A DNA stretch of 64,000 nt from Cucumis sativus (lineage: Eukaryota; Streptophyta; Magnoliopsida; Cucurbitales; Cucurbitaceae), in assembly GCF_000004075.3 (NCBI RefSeq), contig NC_026657.2, forward strand, positions 7,192,001 through 7,256,000, in the 5' to 3' direction. The notes beneath the pieces were generated by a model that was not told the origin of the DNA, ran no database searches, and saw only the letters and a program-made list of their open reading frames with translations. The position numbers were made by a program, and so were the translations under genes. Position 1 is the stretch's first letter, and every line of letters begins with the position of its first letter. Positions 23,114 through 34,515 of the stretch are shown one piece after another.

Positions 23114-26100
23114 ATGTTCGCAGCTCGCACGGCAGCGCCGCCACTCCTTCTTCACTTCCACTCTTTACCTTGCCGCGTCCTTCCATTAATTCCACTCCGC
23201 AACTTTCTCTCAGCCGCTCATTGCCGGAGATCGGTCCGTTTATCGGCAGCTATGGCCGGAATTTTATCCCCTCGTGCAGCATCGCCACCAGTGCACGTGT
23301 CTGGCACGTGGTACTCCGTTCCGGAGCTCCGTCTCCGGGACCATCACTTCTCTGTGCCTCTCAATTACTCTCTAAATCAGGCTTCTTGTACTAGGATCTC
23401 CGTTTTTGCGCGGGAAGTTGTTTCAGGTTAATCGAATCTTATTTTGACTTTTATTTTACTGTCGATTCATTTTTTATATAATCGATTATTAGGTCCCATT
23501 GTCAGTCACTTGTAACCAGTAATCTATTGGTGACTGTTGTTGAATTATTGCAAATTCTTTCCTATTCGTTGATTGGTTTAGTGAATTTCTGGATTTAGAG
23601 AAGTAATTAAGACGGATGCCATTGCTGTTAATTAGAATTAGGGTAGAGCAATGAGGTAAATTGATCTGAATCTAGTAGAGCGTTGCTGTTTTGTTATGAG
23701 AATTTGTTTTCTCTATTACATGTTAAATCATTTAATCATTGTTTCTATCAAGGCAATATTCTTCTGTACATGATTATTAAGTTGAAAAAGAGAGCTGTGT
23801 CACTTTGGAGAGTGGTTTCTATTCGTATATTAAGGTAATTTTCTCTGTTATATATAATAATTTTATATGAGCTATTACACAGTCAAACTCATAATTTTGT
23901 AGGAAAGATTCTTATTAATGAATTGAAAAATTGAAGATCTTCTCTGTCTCTGTAAGTATTAATTGGAACTTTCTAATGGGGTCCAGGGGTTTTGCATACG
24001 GTTTTTGGTAAATCAGAAAAGTTTCTAACATTAATCATTTTTCTCTAATTTGAGTCCAATGACATGCGGGGTGGATGTAGGTATTTGAATCTATGATATT
24101 TTGGTCGAAGATATATATTTTAACCAATTGAATTGTTCTTAGATTCAATCATTAATCATTGAAACTTCCATAAAATATGTGGACTTCTTAATCAGATAAA
24201 AAATAATCATCTTGCATTGTCTAGAAGTTGAATATTGCTTAAGCTACTGATTCAGGAACTCCTCAAATATCCAAAGATGTTGTAACCGAATCCTTCGAGA
24301 ATTGAAAATTATCCAATAACGATTGCTTTATTAACAGTCCATCCCTTTTTTAACTTAGATTTATTTTTTCAGTTCTTTCACGTACTTGGCTTGTTGTTTC
24401 TTTATGGGTAGTTATATTTTCGTAAACCAATTATGGTTTCAATATTTTTTATCCTTGACAAATAACAAAAACAGACTTGTGTTGCAGTGGGAAAAGAGGA
24501 TCAACCAATGCCATACCTTTTGTTCTTACAAGGTGGACCCGGATTTGAGTGTGCACGACCAACGGAAGCTAGTGGATGGATACAAAAAGCATGTGAAGAA
24601 TTTCGTGTTATACTGATGGATCAGGCATGACTTTTGTTGACTTATCTGAGCAAGGGCATTTGAAACATGAACAACTGTTGTCTTTATCTGTTATTCTACC
24701 TTTGTATATAAATAATTGCAGCGAGGAACAGGATTATCAACTCCTTTAACTCCATCATCCATGTCACAATTTCAAAGTTCAGATGACTTAGCCAACTACT
24801 TGAAACATTTTCGAGCTGATAACATAGTTAATGATGCTGAATTTATTAGGACTCGTCTTGTTCCTGATGCTGCACCTTGGACCATTTTGGGTCAGGTATT
24901 TACTTCACTTTTTCTTTTAATAGTTTCAAATTTTGCAATCAGCATATATTGAACTTTCATGAGGCAAATTTTTTTTGGCATTGTGATTTCTTAATGCGAA
25001 CTTTGGTTCCTATTAGTTATTGCCTTTTGTTGTCTTTAGTAATTGCATCACTACAAATTCAAGTCAAGTCTCTTTTTCTCTGTACAGAGCTACGGCGGTT
25101 TTTGTGCAGTTACGTATTTGAGTTTTGCACCACAAGGATTGAAGCAAGTTCTCATAACTGGAGGAATCCCTCCAATTGGGAATGGATGCACGGCAGATTC
25201 TGTATATAGAGCATGCTTTGAAAAGGTTATAATTCAAAATGAAAAGTACTACAAGAGGTATCCACAGGATATTGAAATTGTCCGTGAAGTTGTGAAATAC
25301 TTGGCCGAGAATGGAGGCGGGGTGAGTACGTTTATTTATAGTTTCTGTTGTATGTCATCATATTACTAAAAACTAGAACCAAATGCTTCAAATTATCTCA
25401 GATGATATCGTCTTCCCTTAAAAAACCCTTTTTTCCTTCTGTTTTTTTATATAGGTTCTTCTTCCCTCTGGTGGTATCTTGACACCCAAAGGACTGCAAA
25501 CTCTTGGTCTTTCTGCTCTGGGAACTAGTACAGGTTTTGAGCGCTTGCACTATCTGTAAGGCGTTTTAATTTTTTTCTCTCTGTTTTCTAACTTTTGGGC
25601 AAGTGAATAGCCAAACTCAAGAAAGTTATTTTGGCAATTCAAGATTCTATAATCTAATCACTCTCTCCTTTTCCTCCACATTTTGTCAGGTTTGAGAGAG
25701 TTTGGGATCCTATATTAGTTCGTGGATCACCAAAACGAATTAGTTTTTTCTTCCTCAATGCAGTTAGTATTCTACAAGTTCTATTGGGCAAATAAATGTC
25801 TATAACTTCATTCGTGAATGATTCTAAACAGTTAGACATATTTGCAGATTGATAACTGGCTCTCACTTGATTCAAATCCTCTATACGTTCTCTTGCACGA
25901 AACAATATATTGCCAGGTAGCCTCCCTTTTTTCCTTTTAAAATTATATTTTGGTCTATTGGAACTCTCTGTTGAGATAATTCTTCGCTGCTTCCTGTTCC
26001 TCTGAAGGGAGCCTCATCTCGTTGGTCTGCTCAAAGAATAAAGAATGAAGTGGAAAACAAATTCGATGCAAATAAAGCTGTAAAAGAAGGATGTGCCGTG

Positions 26101-26864
26101 TATTTCACTGGAGAGGTAGGTGCAAACTGGTGCTCATAAGCCACATGGATTTCTTTATTACTTGTACAATAAACTGTCATCATAATGATTGAATAAATAA
26201 AAATTGAGTTTACGAGGCCATGGTTTGACTTCGGAGAAATTCAGTACGATGACATCTTTGGAACATATACTCATTCATTGATTAATAAACTATTATATTC
26301 TCAACCAATATATAAAATGTCCAAATTCTCACCCCCACATGTTGAACTCCAAAAGAAAAAGAAAAGTCTCATGCCCCCCGTTTGTACTGCTTCTGCAGAT
26401 GATCTTCCCATGGATGTTTGACGAAATACATGCCTTGAGACCATTCAAAGATGCAGCGCATATATTAGCTGATAAGGAGGATTGGCCTCCTCTATATGAC
26501 ATCGCTGCTCTTAAAAATAACAAGGTAGCCTCTAATGTGAAAAAAATTGAACTTGTATTTCTCAGATATTATATCTTCACTGATGTCGATATTACCATAA
26601 CAAGCATTAGGATTACTTTGAGGCCTTCCTGTTGTAAAAAATTCAACATATTTTCTCGATTCACAACAGGTTCCGGTGGCAGCTGCAGTGTATTACGAAG
26701 ATATGTTTGTGAACTTCAAACTGGCCATGGACACAGCTTCCCAAATAGCAGGAATAAGGTTATGGGTTACTAATGAATTTATGCATTCTGGTCTGCGTGA
26801 TGCAGGGCCCCAAGTTCTTGATCACTTGATGGGATTATTAAATGGAAAAAAGCCTTTATTTTGA
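23114..26864 (+). CDS. Proline iminopeptidase-like alpha/beta hydrolase (S33)
   Basis: Ten exons: 23114-23426, 24488-24624, 24722-24895, 25088-25321, 25455-25555, 25690-25762, 25848-25916, 26008-26115, 26399-26524, 26670-26864; 509 residues, phases all consistent. Intron 2 has a GC donor (CAG/GCATGA) and an AG acceptor; the rest are GT-AG. Residues 1 to about 50 are basic and serine/arginine/leucine-rich, like a chloroplast transit peptide. The fold markers are LLFLQGGPGFE (oxyanion-loop GGPG, 120-123), the nucleophile elbow GQSYGG (S209) and a late histidine in NEFMHSGLRDAG (H484). Family S33 enzymes release N-terminal proline from peptides; substrate and organelle are inferred. An in-frame ATG (MAGILSPRAAS) would give a shorter form without the leader. 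A broken partial copy lies at 31797-32515. Confidence 0.92.
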
Positions 26865-27600
26865 GGTTTTTTTTTTTTCTTCTCATCTTTGTTATTTTTC
26901 TTCATTATCATTGGATTGAGTTCATGTTATTCTCTCCTTAATAAGCTTGTTATTTGTTAATGGATGAGATTAGGAGATTGTAAACTGGTTAATCCTTTCT
27001 CCTAATAAGTTTTTTCCCCCCATTAATTATAAGTAAATGAATAAATAAAATAGAAAACAAAACTTATTTATGAAAACCTATCCAAACAATTTATAAATGT
27101 TTGAGAGAAGTAAGCCCAAGTGGAATGTTGTTAATTGTTAAATACTGTTAAGTGAAGTGGTTTAACTCCTTTGTATGGTAGGTCAACAGTATTTTTATTA
27201 ACACTATTATGGTTAATGGTAAATATTATTTTTCGTAAGGTTATTTGTAATTCAAGACTAAATTAATTGTGGTGTACTTTTTTTTATAATTTAATGTTTA
27301 ATGCATATTGAACTTTAATTTAAAAAATGGTCTAAAATATTTGGGTTAAATTATAAATTTAATAAAATCATGTTTAATTTGATCTTTCAGCATTTACTTT
27401 TTGTCAAAATTCAATATTGTGAATGACAGATTTTTAAATTTTTGAAAAATTATTAAATGTAAACTCATTTAACACAATATTGTCTATTCAAATGCCATGG
27501 ATCAAATTTTTGGTTTAATCAAATTAAATGTTTATCACAATTTTAAATTTTCTCCACTCAAAAAATAAAATAGCTATGGGTTTTTAAAATGGGAGTTGAA
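26865..27600. other. Intergenic, A+T-rich
   Basis: Holds the 3' untranslated region of the iminopeptidase gene (first 100-200 bases) and the promoter side of the following WRKY gene. No other gene or clear element is seen. Confidence 0.45.
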
Positions 27601-27697
27601 GTAGTTGAAATATAGTTGGCTTCCCTCATCTCTCTCTTTCTTTATTAACTCCCAAGTTTCAAACTTCCCAATTTCTTCTTTCACAACTCACCAACAA

Positions 27698-28395
27698 ATG
27701 GAGGAGGAAAACCACCAACTACAACACCCACCTCCGTTACTGTTCCCGTCGTTGCCATGTTCAGATCCTCTTGCAACCTCTCTAGAAATCGATTGGATCG
27801 CAGTTCTCTCTGGCCAAGAAGCCACAAGAGACTTACCTCCAACATCATCGACTTGTGAGTCATTGGAAAGGAGAAGGGACGAAGAGAAAAGCAATCAAAG
27901 GAAGAAAGGTGGTCGACAACGGAGGAAGGCCGTCGGGCGTCGAAGGTTTGAGTTTCAAACGAGGAGTACTGAAGATATTCTTGATGACGGATATCGGTGG
28001 CGCAAGTACGGACAAAAAGCTGTCAAACACAGCCTCCATCCTAGGTATATACACATAATTCTTGGTCAAAATAGTTATAGATACCAATAGAAGTATATAC
28101 GTAGGTGAGATGATATATATGGGTAATTTTACAAATTATATATGTAATATTGATTTATAAAGTACTTAACAATAGAATTTTTTGTGCTTGGTGAAGGAGC
28201 TATTACAAGTGCACATATGTAACATGCAATGTGAAGAAACAAGTACAAAGGCTATCAAAGGACAGAAGCATTGTTGTGACAACTTATGAGGGAATTCACA
28301 ACCATCCTTCTCATATCCTCATGCAAACCCTAACTCCTCTTCTCAAACAAATCCACACTTCCTTTCCACTTTCTAAGTTATTTATGAATTATTAA
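27698..28395 (+). CDS. WRKY transcription factor, group IIc (WRKY24/43/56-like)
   Basis: Two exons, 27698-28044 and 28197-28395, give 181 residues. The WRKYGQK signature is at 101-107. The zinc finger is C121-x4-C126-x23-H150-x-H152, the group IIc pattern. The intron falls at the conserved HPR/SYYKC position used by several WRKY groups. A basic stretch ([11 protein letters not shown], about 67-77) before the domain could act as a nuclear signal. After the finger the tail [14 protein letters not shown] resembles the MET-LNPLLRQL tail of WRKY24. An upstream in-frame ATG at 27605 would add 31 poorly conserved residues, so 27698 (MEEEN) is preferred. It is a sequence-specific nuclear regulator that binds W-boxes. 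The domain's KHSLHPR replaces the more usual KNNxxPR. Confidence 0.9.
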
Positions 28396-30090
28396 TAACA
28401 CACACATATTATTTATATGTTTTGTTTGTTTTCTTATAATTGCTATATGTATATATATATTTTATTAATTAAGAGTAATCAATTTCATTACTTGATTTGT
28501 ATCCAAATAGAATATTTATTGATAAATTATTCAAATTAACATATGTTAATATTAATTATAAACTAAGGAGATTTTTTTTCAGTTTTAATTAGGTTTAAGT
28601 CCATTTGACAGGTATGTTTTGAAATGTTACATTATTTACATTATTATTATTATTATCCTATTATTTATTTTAATACTAAGATAAATAATATGATAACTAT
28701 AATGGTAGCATTGATTAGAATAATAATTAGGTATATAGAAGCAATTTTAAAAATAGTAAGAGGTAAAATATTAAAATTATTTAAAAAAATTATCCAATTT
28801 TTTATCCTACAACTTTTTTAAAAAATTGAAAAAAATATAATATTCGATAAAATATTTACGTGTAATTAATTTTATTTTTAGTGGTTTGGTAAATAGTTTC
28901 TTCCAGTTTTTTAAACTTCTTTTTTTTCTCTGCTATATTTATAAATAATTTTTTTCTTTTTTTTTTAATTTATCGTCTATCACAATTTTTCAATAATTAA
29001 TTTATCTAACAATATGGACGTGGGTTTATTGTTTTTATTTTATTGTCAATGTTGTTGTTATTATTATTATTAATAATGTATAATTAATTTATCTAACAAT
29101 ATGGACGTGGGTTTATTGTTTTTATTTTATTGTTATTGTTGTTATTATTATTATTATTAATGTGTGAAAGTTGGAAGTTGCTTTAAAATAAATGCTTTCT
29201 CACCATAATTTGTGGTTGTGAACATCAAACTTACCATAATTTTTTTGTCAAATAATAAAAATGCTCGTTTTAGAAGATAATTTGAAAATCGAAAAAAATA
29301 TATATTTATTTGACTATAAACCATTTAAATTTTATCATGAAGTCATTTTCATATTATGTTAGATAACATAATTTGTAAGGTAAAGACACACTTATTCATT
29401 TGTCAATATTAATTTTTCTATAAAAAACAATTTAAATTCAATTCAAACTATATAAAAACTTAAGAATACAATCACTTTAAACCTATGTATCTAAAATAAA
29501 ACATCATTTTATTGATATACAAATATGGTTGAGACATTTCTTGATTATATGATTTAAGTTGTAGATTTAAAAAAAGTATTAAGTTTCATAAACTAAATCA
29601 TAGCTTAAAAGGGCTAAATTTAATTAATACGTTTTCCTTTCACCTTTTGCATATATATTAAGTTAATTTTTTATAAATTAGTTTTATAATTTGGGCATTT
29701 ATTTAATTGGTTTAGTTTTTTCCTTAATAGTGAAGATTTATTTTTTTTAAAAAAAATATATATTTTAATTGTTATCGTTTAATTTTGATTTCTAAAATTT
29801 TGGAATATTTATTTCCATCTAATTATATGAAATTAATAATTAGCAAATTATCGTGACATAAGAAAAACAATTATTTTATTTTCTAAAGACATCAATGGTA
29901 ATAAATTGATTAAAATTCCATCTTTGATTTGTATAACATTTTAAAAATTAATTTCCATATTGCAAGGTTTCTAAAATGCATATTTTAGCTTTTATATAAA
30001 TTGTATTTTTCTCCTTTTTTTATATATATATTTTATATATTTATTATTAATAATTAGTGTCACGTTAATCAAACTTTAAACACGGAAGCA
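28396..30090. other. Intergenic, extremely A+T-rich
   Basis: No gene is supported. Runs of A/T and ATT microsatellites (about 28636-28660, 29057-29077, 29144-29160) dominate. The right end is the distal promoter of LEA14. Confidence 0.5.
28994..29160. repeat. Tandem duplication, 87-bp period
   Basis: A block of about 52 bases starting TAATTAATTTATCTAACAAT recurs at 28994 and 29081 with near-complete identity. Each is followed by a variable ATT microsatellite. Confidence 0.8.
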
Positions 30091-30091
30091 A

Positions 30092-30169
30092 CACGTGCGA
30101 AGCGTAAAAATCGTGTTGTCCATTCAAAAGTCTACACGCAATTTTCTCGACGCTCTCTCTATATAAATA
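30092..30169 (+). promoter_or_regulatory. LEA14 promoter: ABRE/G-box and TATA
   Basis: ACACGTGC (core CACGTG at 30092-30097) is an ABA-response-type G-box. A TATAAATA box follows at 30162-30169, about 130 bases before the ATG. The arrangement fits a stress- and ABA-inducible LEA gene; inducibility itself is inferred. Confidence 0.55.
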
Positions 30170-30297
30170 CACAACCGATTCTCTCCTCTTCTTCAACCTT
30201 CGATCCATATATTTCCATTTTGCAATTCCCCAAAATTTATTTTGCTTTGAATCTCTTCATCTTCTTCCTATTCTCTGCAAATCTCTCCTAGGCGCGA

Positions 30298-30939
30298 ATG
30301 GCGAATTTGGTTGACAAGGCAATGAACTACGTCTCAGAGAAGGTGGCCAACATGCCGAAGCCAGAGGCCTCTGTCACAAACGTCGATTTGAAGGGTCTAA
30401 GCTTTGGTTCCGTCGAGTATTTGGCCAATGTCTCCGTCACCAATCCTTACAGTCACTCCATTCCTATCTGCGAGATTTCTTACATTCTCAAAAGCGACGG
30501 CAGGTTCGTTAATCTTCACTCACCTCTCTGTTTTCATTATAATATATAATTAAGTCAGTTAGGTCAGACTTTAGAATCGATCTCGATCTGGTCAGTGCAG
30601 TAGGATAGGAATAATATGACGTTCATCTATCTGCTGGAAGAATTAAATGTATGTTATATTGAGATTGTATGATGATGAATGTGTAGAGATATTGCGACGG
30701 GAAAAGTTCCAGATCCAGGATCTCTGAAAGCGAGTGATTCGACGATGTTGGATGTGGTAGTGAACGTACCGCATTCCGTACTAATAAGCTTAGCGAGGGA
30801 CATAGGGAGAGATTGGGACATTGATTACGAATTGCAGATCGGACTCGTCATCGATCTTCCGGTGATCGGAAACTTCACGATTCCTCTGTCTACAAAAGGC
30901 GAGATTAAGCTCCCTACCATGTCTGACGTTTTCGCTTAG
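30298..30939 (+). CDS. LEA14: LEA14-type desiccation protectant (LEA_2 family)
   Basis: Two exons, 30298-30503 and 30687-30939, give 152 residues, the usual LEA14 size. The protein is a single LEA_2/WHy beta-sandwich domain: MANLVDKAMNYVSEKVANMP, then a conserved core (VTNVDLKGLSFGSVEYLANV, NPYSHSIPICEISYILKSDG), then DIATGKVPDPGSLKASDSTM and the IGNFTIPLSTKGEIKLP end. LEA14 proteins are atypical, folded, relatively hydrophobic LEA proteins that are cytosolic and linked to drought, salt and wounding tolerance. There is no signal peptide. The start fits homologues and lies just after a pyrimidine-rich leader; the ABRE upstream agrees with ABA control. Confidence 0.95.
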
Positions 30940-31796
30940 CTAAATTTATCATATATATATATATAATCTGAGGTTAAAATTTCTAAATCACGTCGACCTA
31001 AGTGATCGATAATAAGGTTTCTTGTTAGCAAGATCAACTAAGTTTGTTGTAATTTATTTTCCTTTTTGTTACAAAATCATATATAGTGTATACACAGTAT
31101 TACACAACTGATCTTTATCAATTCTGTTTCAATCTTTTTCATGTATCATTGTAATATCATATGAATCATCATTATCTTCCTCTAACTTTTATTTTTTTAA
31201 GAAAATATGTGTATACAAGAATTTAATCTACGTGAGTTTTGTTATTATATTTACTCTATAATTGTATTGATGTAAGAAACAGAAATTTTTTTAAAATCTA
31301 TTTCTTGTTTAAACACTTTTAATTTTAAAAAATGTTTAACTAAAATTAGAGATATATTTAAATGTAATTTTAGATTAATGGTATATTATTATCTAACTAC
31401 TTTTGTAAATATAAAGAAACATTTTCATTGTTAGGTAAATTTGATAAAATATTTATTCGCTATAGCAAAAATTTATATTTATTAACAAACATTTGTTTCA
31501 TACATTCAATCTACAAATAATATATAATAAACACTAAAAAGTGTTGAAAAATGCTTCAATAACATTTACTATTGACTATATTTGCATCAATAAAGTATAA
31601 AGTAAAAACGACAATTTTCAAGATTTGTTTCGTAAAAAGTAATTTTAATAAATCAAACTCACATCACCCAAATTTAAATTTAGTTAGAAGGAAGCTAGAA
31701 GCTAAATTTAATATATGGTAATCTTTAATTTTCTTTTTTTTCACAAATTTCTCTAAATATTACTTTAATTTAAATATCTTATTAAAAATAATAAAA
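30940..31796. other. Intergenic, A+T-rich
   Basis: The LEA14 3' untranslated region (first roughly 200 bases) is followed by A+T-rich sequence with weak similarity to the foldback repeat near 31435-31500. No gene is seen. Confidence 0.4.
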
Positions 31797-32515
31797 ACAA
31801 CAATAAAATTAAAAGGCCTTAAGAGATAGTGCAGTAGATCACAAAGCGGAGAGAGCAAGAGTTTGCAGTCCTTCGGGTGTCAAGACACCACCAAAGAAAG
31901 AAGAACCTACACAAGGAAGAAAAGGTTTTTTTTAAGTGAAGAAGATACCAACTACGAATTTCAAGCATTTGGTTCCAACTTTTAGCAATTTTATGATACA
32001 CAGAACGAACTCTAGACAAGCTTACTCACCCCCACACCTCTATTTCCGGCTAAGTATTTCACAACTCTGCCGACAGTTTCAACATCTTGCTGATACCTCT
32101 TGTAGTAACATTTTCAATCAAAGCCATGCTGCTCTGTATACAGAATCTGACGTGCATCCATTCCCAATTGGAGGAATTCCTCCTGTTATGAGGACTTGTT
32201 CCAATCCTTGTAGAGCAAAACTCAAATACGTAACTGAACAAAAACCAATATAGTGATGCAATTACTACAGACAACAAAAGCGAATAACGTTTATAAAGCA
32301 AAGCCACTCTCAGAAATCACAAAGCCAGAACATCTGCTAATTGCTTCATGCAAGTTCAACGCATGCTGATTCCAAATTCTTAAACGACAAAAAGAAAAAA
32401 GTGAAGTAAATACCTGACCCAAAATGGTCCAAGGTGCAAAATCAGGCATGGGCTATATCCTCTCTACTTTGAAATTGCGACATGGACGACGGAGTCAAAG
32501 GAATTGATAATACTG
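31797..32515 (-). pseudogene. Inverted, decayed partial copy of the iminopeptidase gene
   Basis: Read on the minus strand, this block follows the gene at 23114-26864 from early exon 3, through introns 3 and 4, to just beyond exon 5. Shared words include CACCTTGGACCATTTTGGGT with the same GTATTTACTTCAC donor context, TTTTGTTGTC and AGTAATTGCATCAC in intron 3, CAGTTACGTATTTGAG, and GACACCC.AAGGACTGCAAA. Introns are kept, so it arose by DNA duplication and not from mRNA. Part of exon 3 is missing, and so is the piece spanning the intron 3 acceptor and the GQSYGG nucleophile elbow, so it cannot encode an active enzyme. Exons 1-2 and 6-10 are absent. Confidence 0.88.
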
Positions 32516-33230
32516 CTCTTTCGATTTGTAAAAGCACTTTCGATTTTAGTTTTTGACTCCTTTTGTCTGGAGTTAAGTTTTTTGTGTTCCTCTTCCTACT
32601 TTTTCATTAATTCTCAACAAAAGTTAGGCATTTGATTATCGGGAAAAAAAAATTGGGTGTAAAAGCTATGTATATTCCCCTCAAAGCTCTAATACTAAAA
32701 CTCACAGGTTGAGAAGTTCATATGAGTGAAATTGTATCGAAAACTTCCAATAGTGATGGCTGATGAATTCTGCTCTAAGCTAAATTTCAGTACACCGCCA
32801 GCAAATTTTCTCCACAAACAGGTAGAGCTATTTGAAGGATACAACCACGTAATAAACTCGACAAACAACAGAGCTACTCCAAGAAACGAAACGAAACAAA
32901 TCAAGACCATAAAGGAAAAATCAGAAGCTAAAACAGAAATTTTGCACTTCCATGAGGTGTTCGACAAAATGCCCCAAAGAAAAGTATTGGAATTTAACAA
33001 GAAAGCTTTACCTTAACCGAATTTGAGTGAGTGCCATTTCTGGGTATCTTCCAGAGAATCCATTGTAGATTAATAACATCAGCAATGCAAGAGGGTGTGT
33101 TTTGAGCAGAAATAGAGAGAGTGGATTGAGTTTGTATGTTTGGAAAGGAAGGGTTTTTGCTTTTTCCAAAAAGCCAAAGCAACAAAATGATGGTTTCTCC
33201 TTTATTCACTACTTTTGTCTTCACCATATA
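32516..33230 (-). other. Gene-like 5' end fused to the pseudogene block
   Basis: Upstream of the pseudogene on its strand is a moderately coding-like segment. It includes a short reading run MDSLEDTQKWHSLKF near 33063-33020, followed by GT donor-like sequence, and an open frame at 33000-32695. It does not match the 5' part of the functional iminopeptidase gene. It may be a promoter or first exon from another gene joined during the duplication. I recognise no family. Confidence 0.25.
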
Positions 33231-34515
33231 TATATATATGTTTGTGTATTTTAATTAATCTTTCATATAAATACTATATAGAATTATGTACTTTCTTTTG
33301 GATACTCAATCTCAATTCAAGATTACTAAAGTGTATCCAAAATTTCTTAAATTTAACAATTTTGCTTCTAACTTATAAAATTAACAACTAATTACTCACC
33401 ACTTGTATGTTTGTTATTGTTCTTGTACTTTAAAAATATGAACATTTGGTCACTTTTTCTAAAACTCAAATACAAAAACGATTTTAAAGTATAGAGTAAA
33501 AAAGTGTATAATTGATAAAAATATTTCAACTATTTTGATAAACACTTGGTTCTAATTGATCGTTTTTATTATGAAAAAATCAACATGGATTGTTTTTGTC
33601 ATTTAAAATAATATTTCATTATTTTTACTTGTTCTCTAAATATTTAGTTATATTTAAAATAAAATTAAAAAACAAACAAACAACTTCTAATTAAGTCATT
33701 TTATTTTTTTAGACATGAAATCTAATTAGCACTTTTTATTTTTAAAAAAAATGCTTGTTTGAAAAGCACTTCCACATACATACATCCAAATGAACAAAGA
33801 AACAAATATTGTGAATTGAAAGAGTAAAAAATAAAAACAAAATAAAAGTTAAATCGTACATAAGAAACAGAATCTGTCTATGCAAAGAAAAAAACACAAA
33901 TGAAAATTTTGGATTCAATTATACACAATATTGATATTGAATCTCTACCATTTATCTTTACCACTATGACCACAACTGGCATCAACTACAATGAAAAATT
34001 CCAAATCCTCTTTTTTTTCTTTTTTTTTCTTTTTTTCTTCATCTATAAACAAAAGAAAAAATCTGATTCTCCACCATCACCACCACCACCATTGTTGTCC
34101 TCGGACAAGCATTTTGGAAAAAAGAAGCCAATATTCTTAATCTTCCTCCTCCATACCCATTTTCTCTTCTTCAACCTCTGCTTTTAATCTCTCTTCTAAT
34201 TTTCCATCTCTGTCAACGCCATCTACACGTCATTCATTCATTGCTTGATTCCACTTCTTTTCTTTTAATTAGTCAACCCCCCCTTATGTTGTTCATTCCT
34301 TTTTCCCTAAAAAAATTCTCACAAAAACCCACTGCATCTTCAACTTCAATATCACTGTTCTTCTAAAATTACAGAGAAAACAAGACGAAATTTACTACTA
34401 TCTTGCTCGCTCTTTCTCTTTCTAAAAACACTGTTAAAATCTTTGCTCTAACATCTTTGATTTTACAGATCTCTGTTTGGAGAATGATTATAAAAAAAAA
34501 AAGTTGGAAATTAAT
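33231..34515. other. Intergenic, A+T- and pyrimidine-rich
   Basis: No gene is supported. The right third is strongly CT-rich on the plus strand. The final part probably includes the 3' untranslated region of the minus-strand WRKY gene. Confidence 0.4.

Noticed and set aside
24877-25369. Extra plus-strand frames within the iminopeptidase gene
   Set aside because: They read through introns 3 and 4. The spliced frame matches the S33 family without gaps, so these are shadow frames.
33900-34187. Plus-strand open frame of 95 codons
   Set aside because: Dominated by phenylalanine, lysine and proline runs from T-, A- and C-rich tracts, with no motif. Treated as intergenic.
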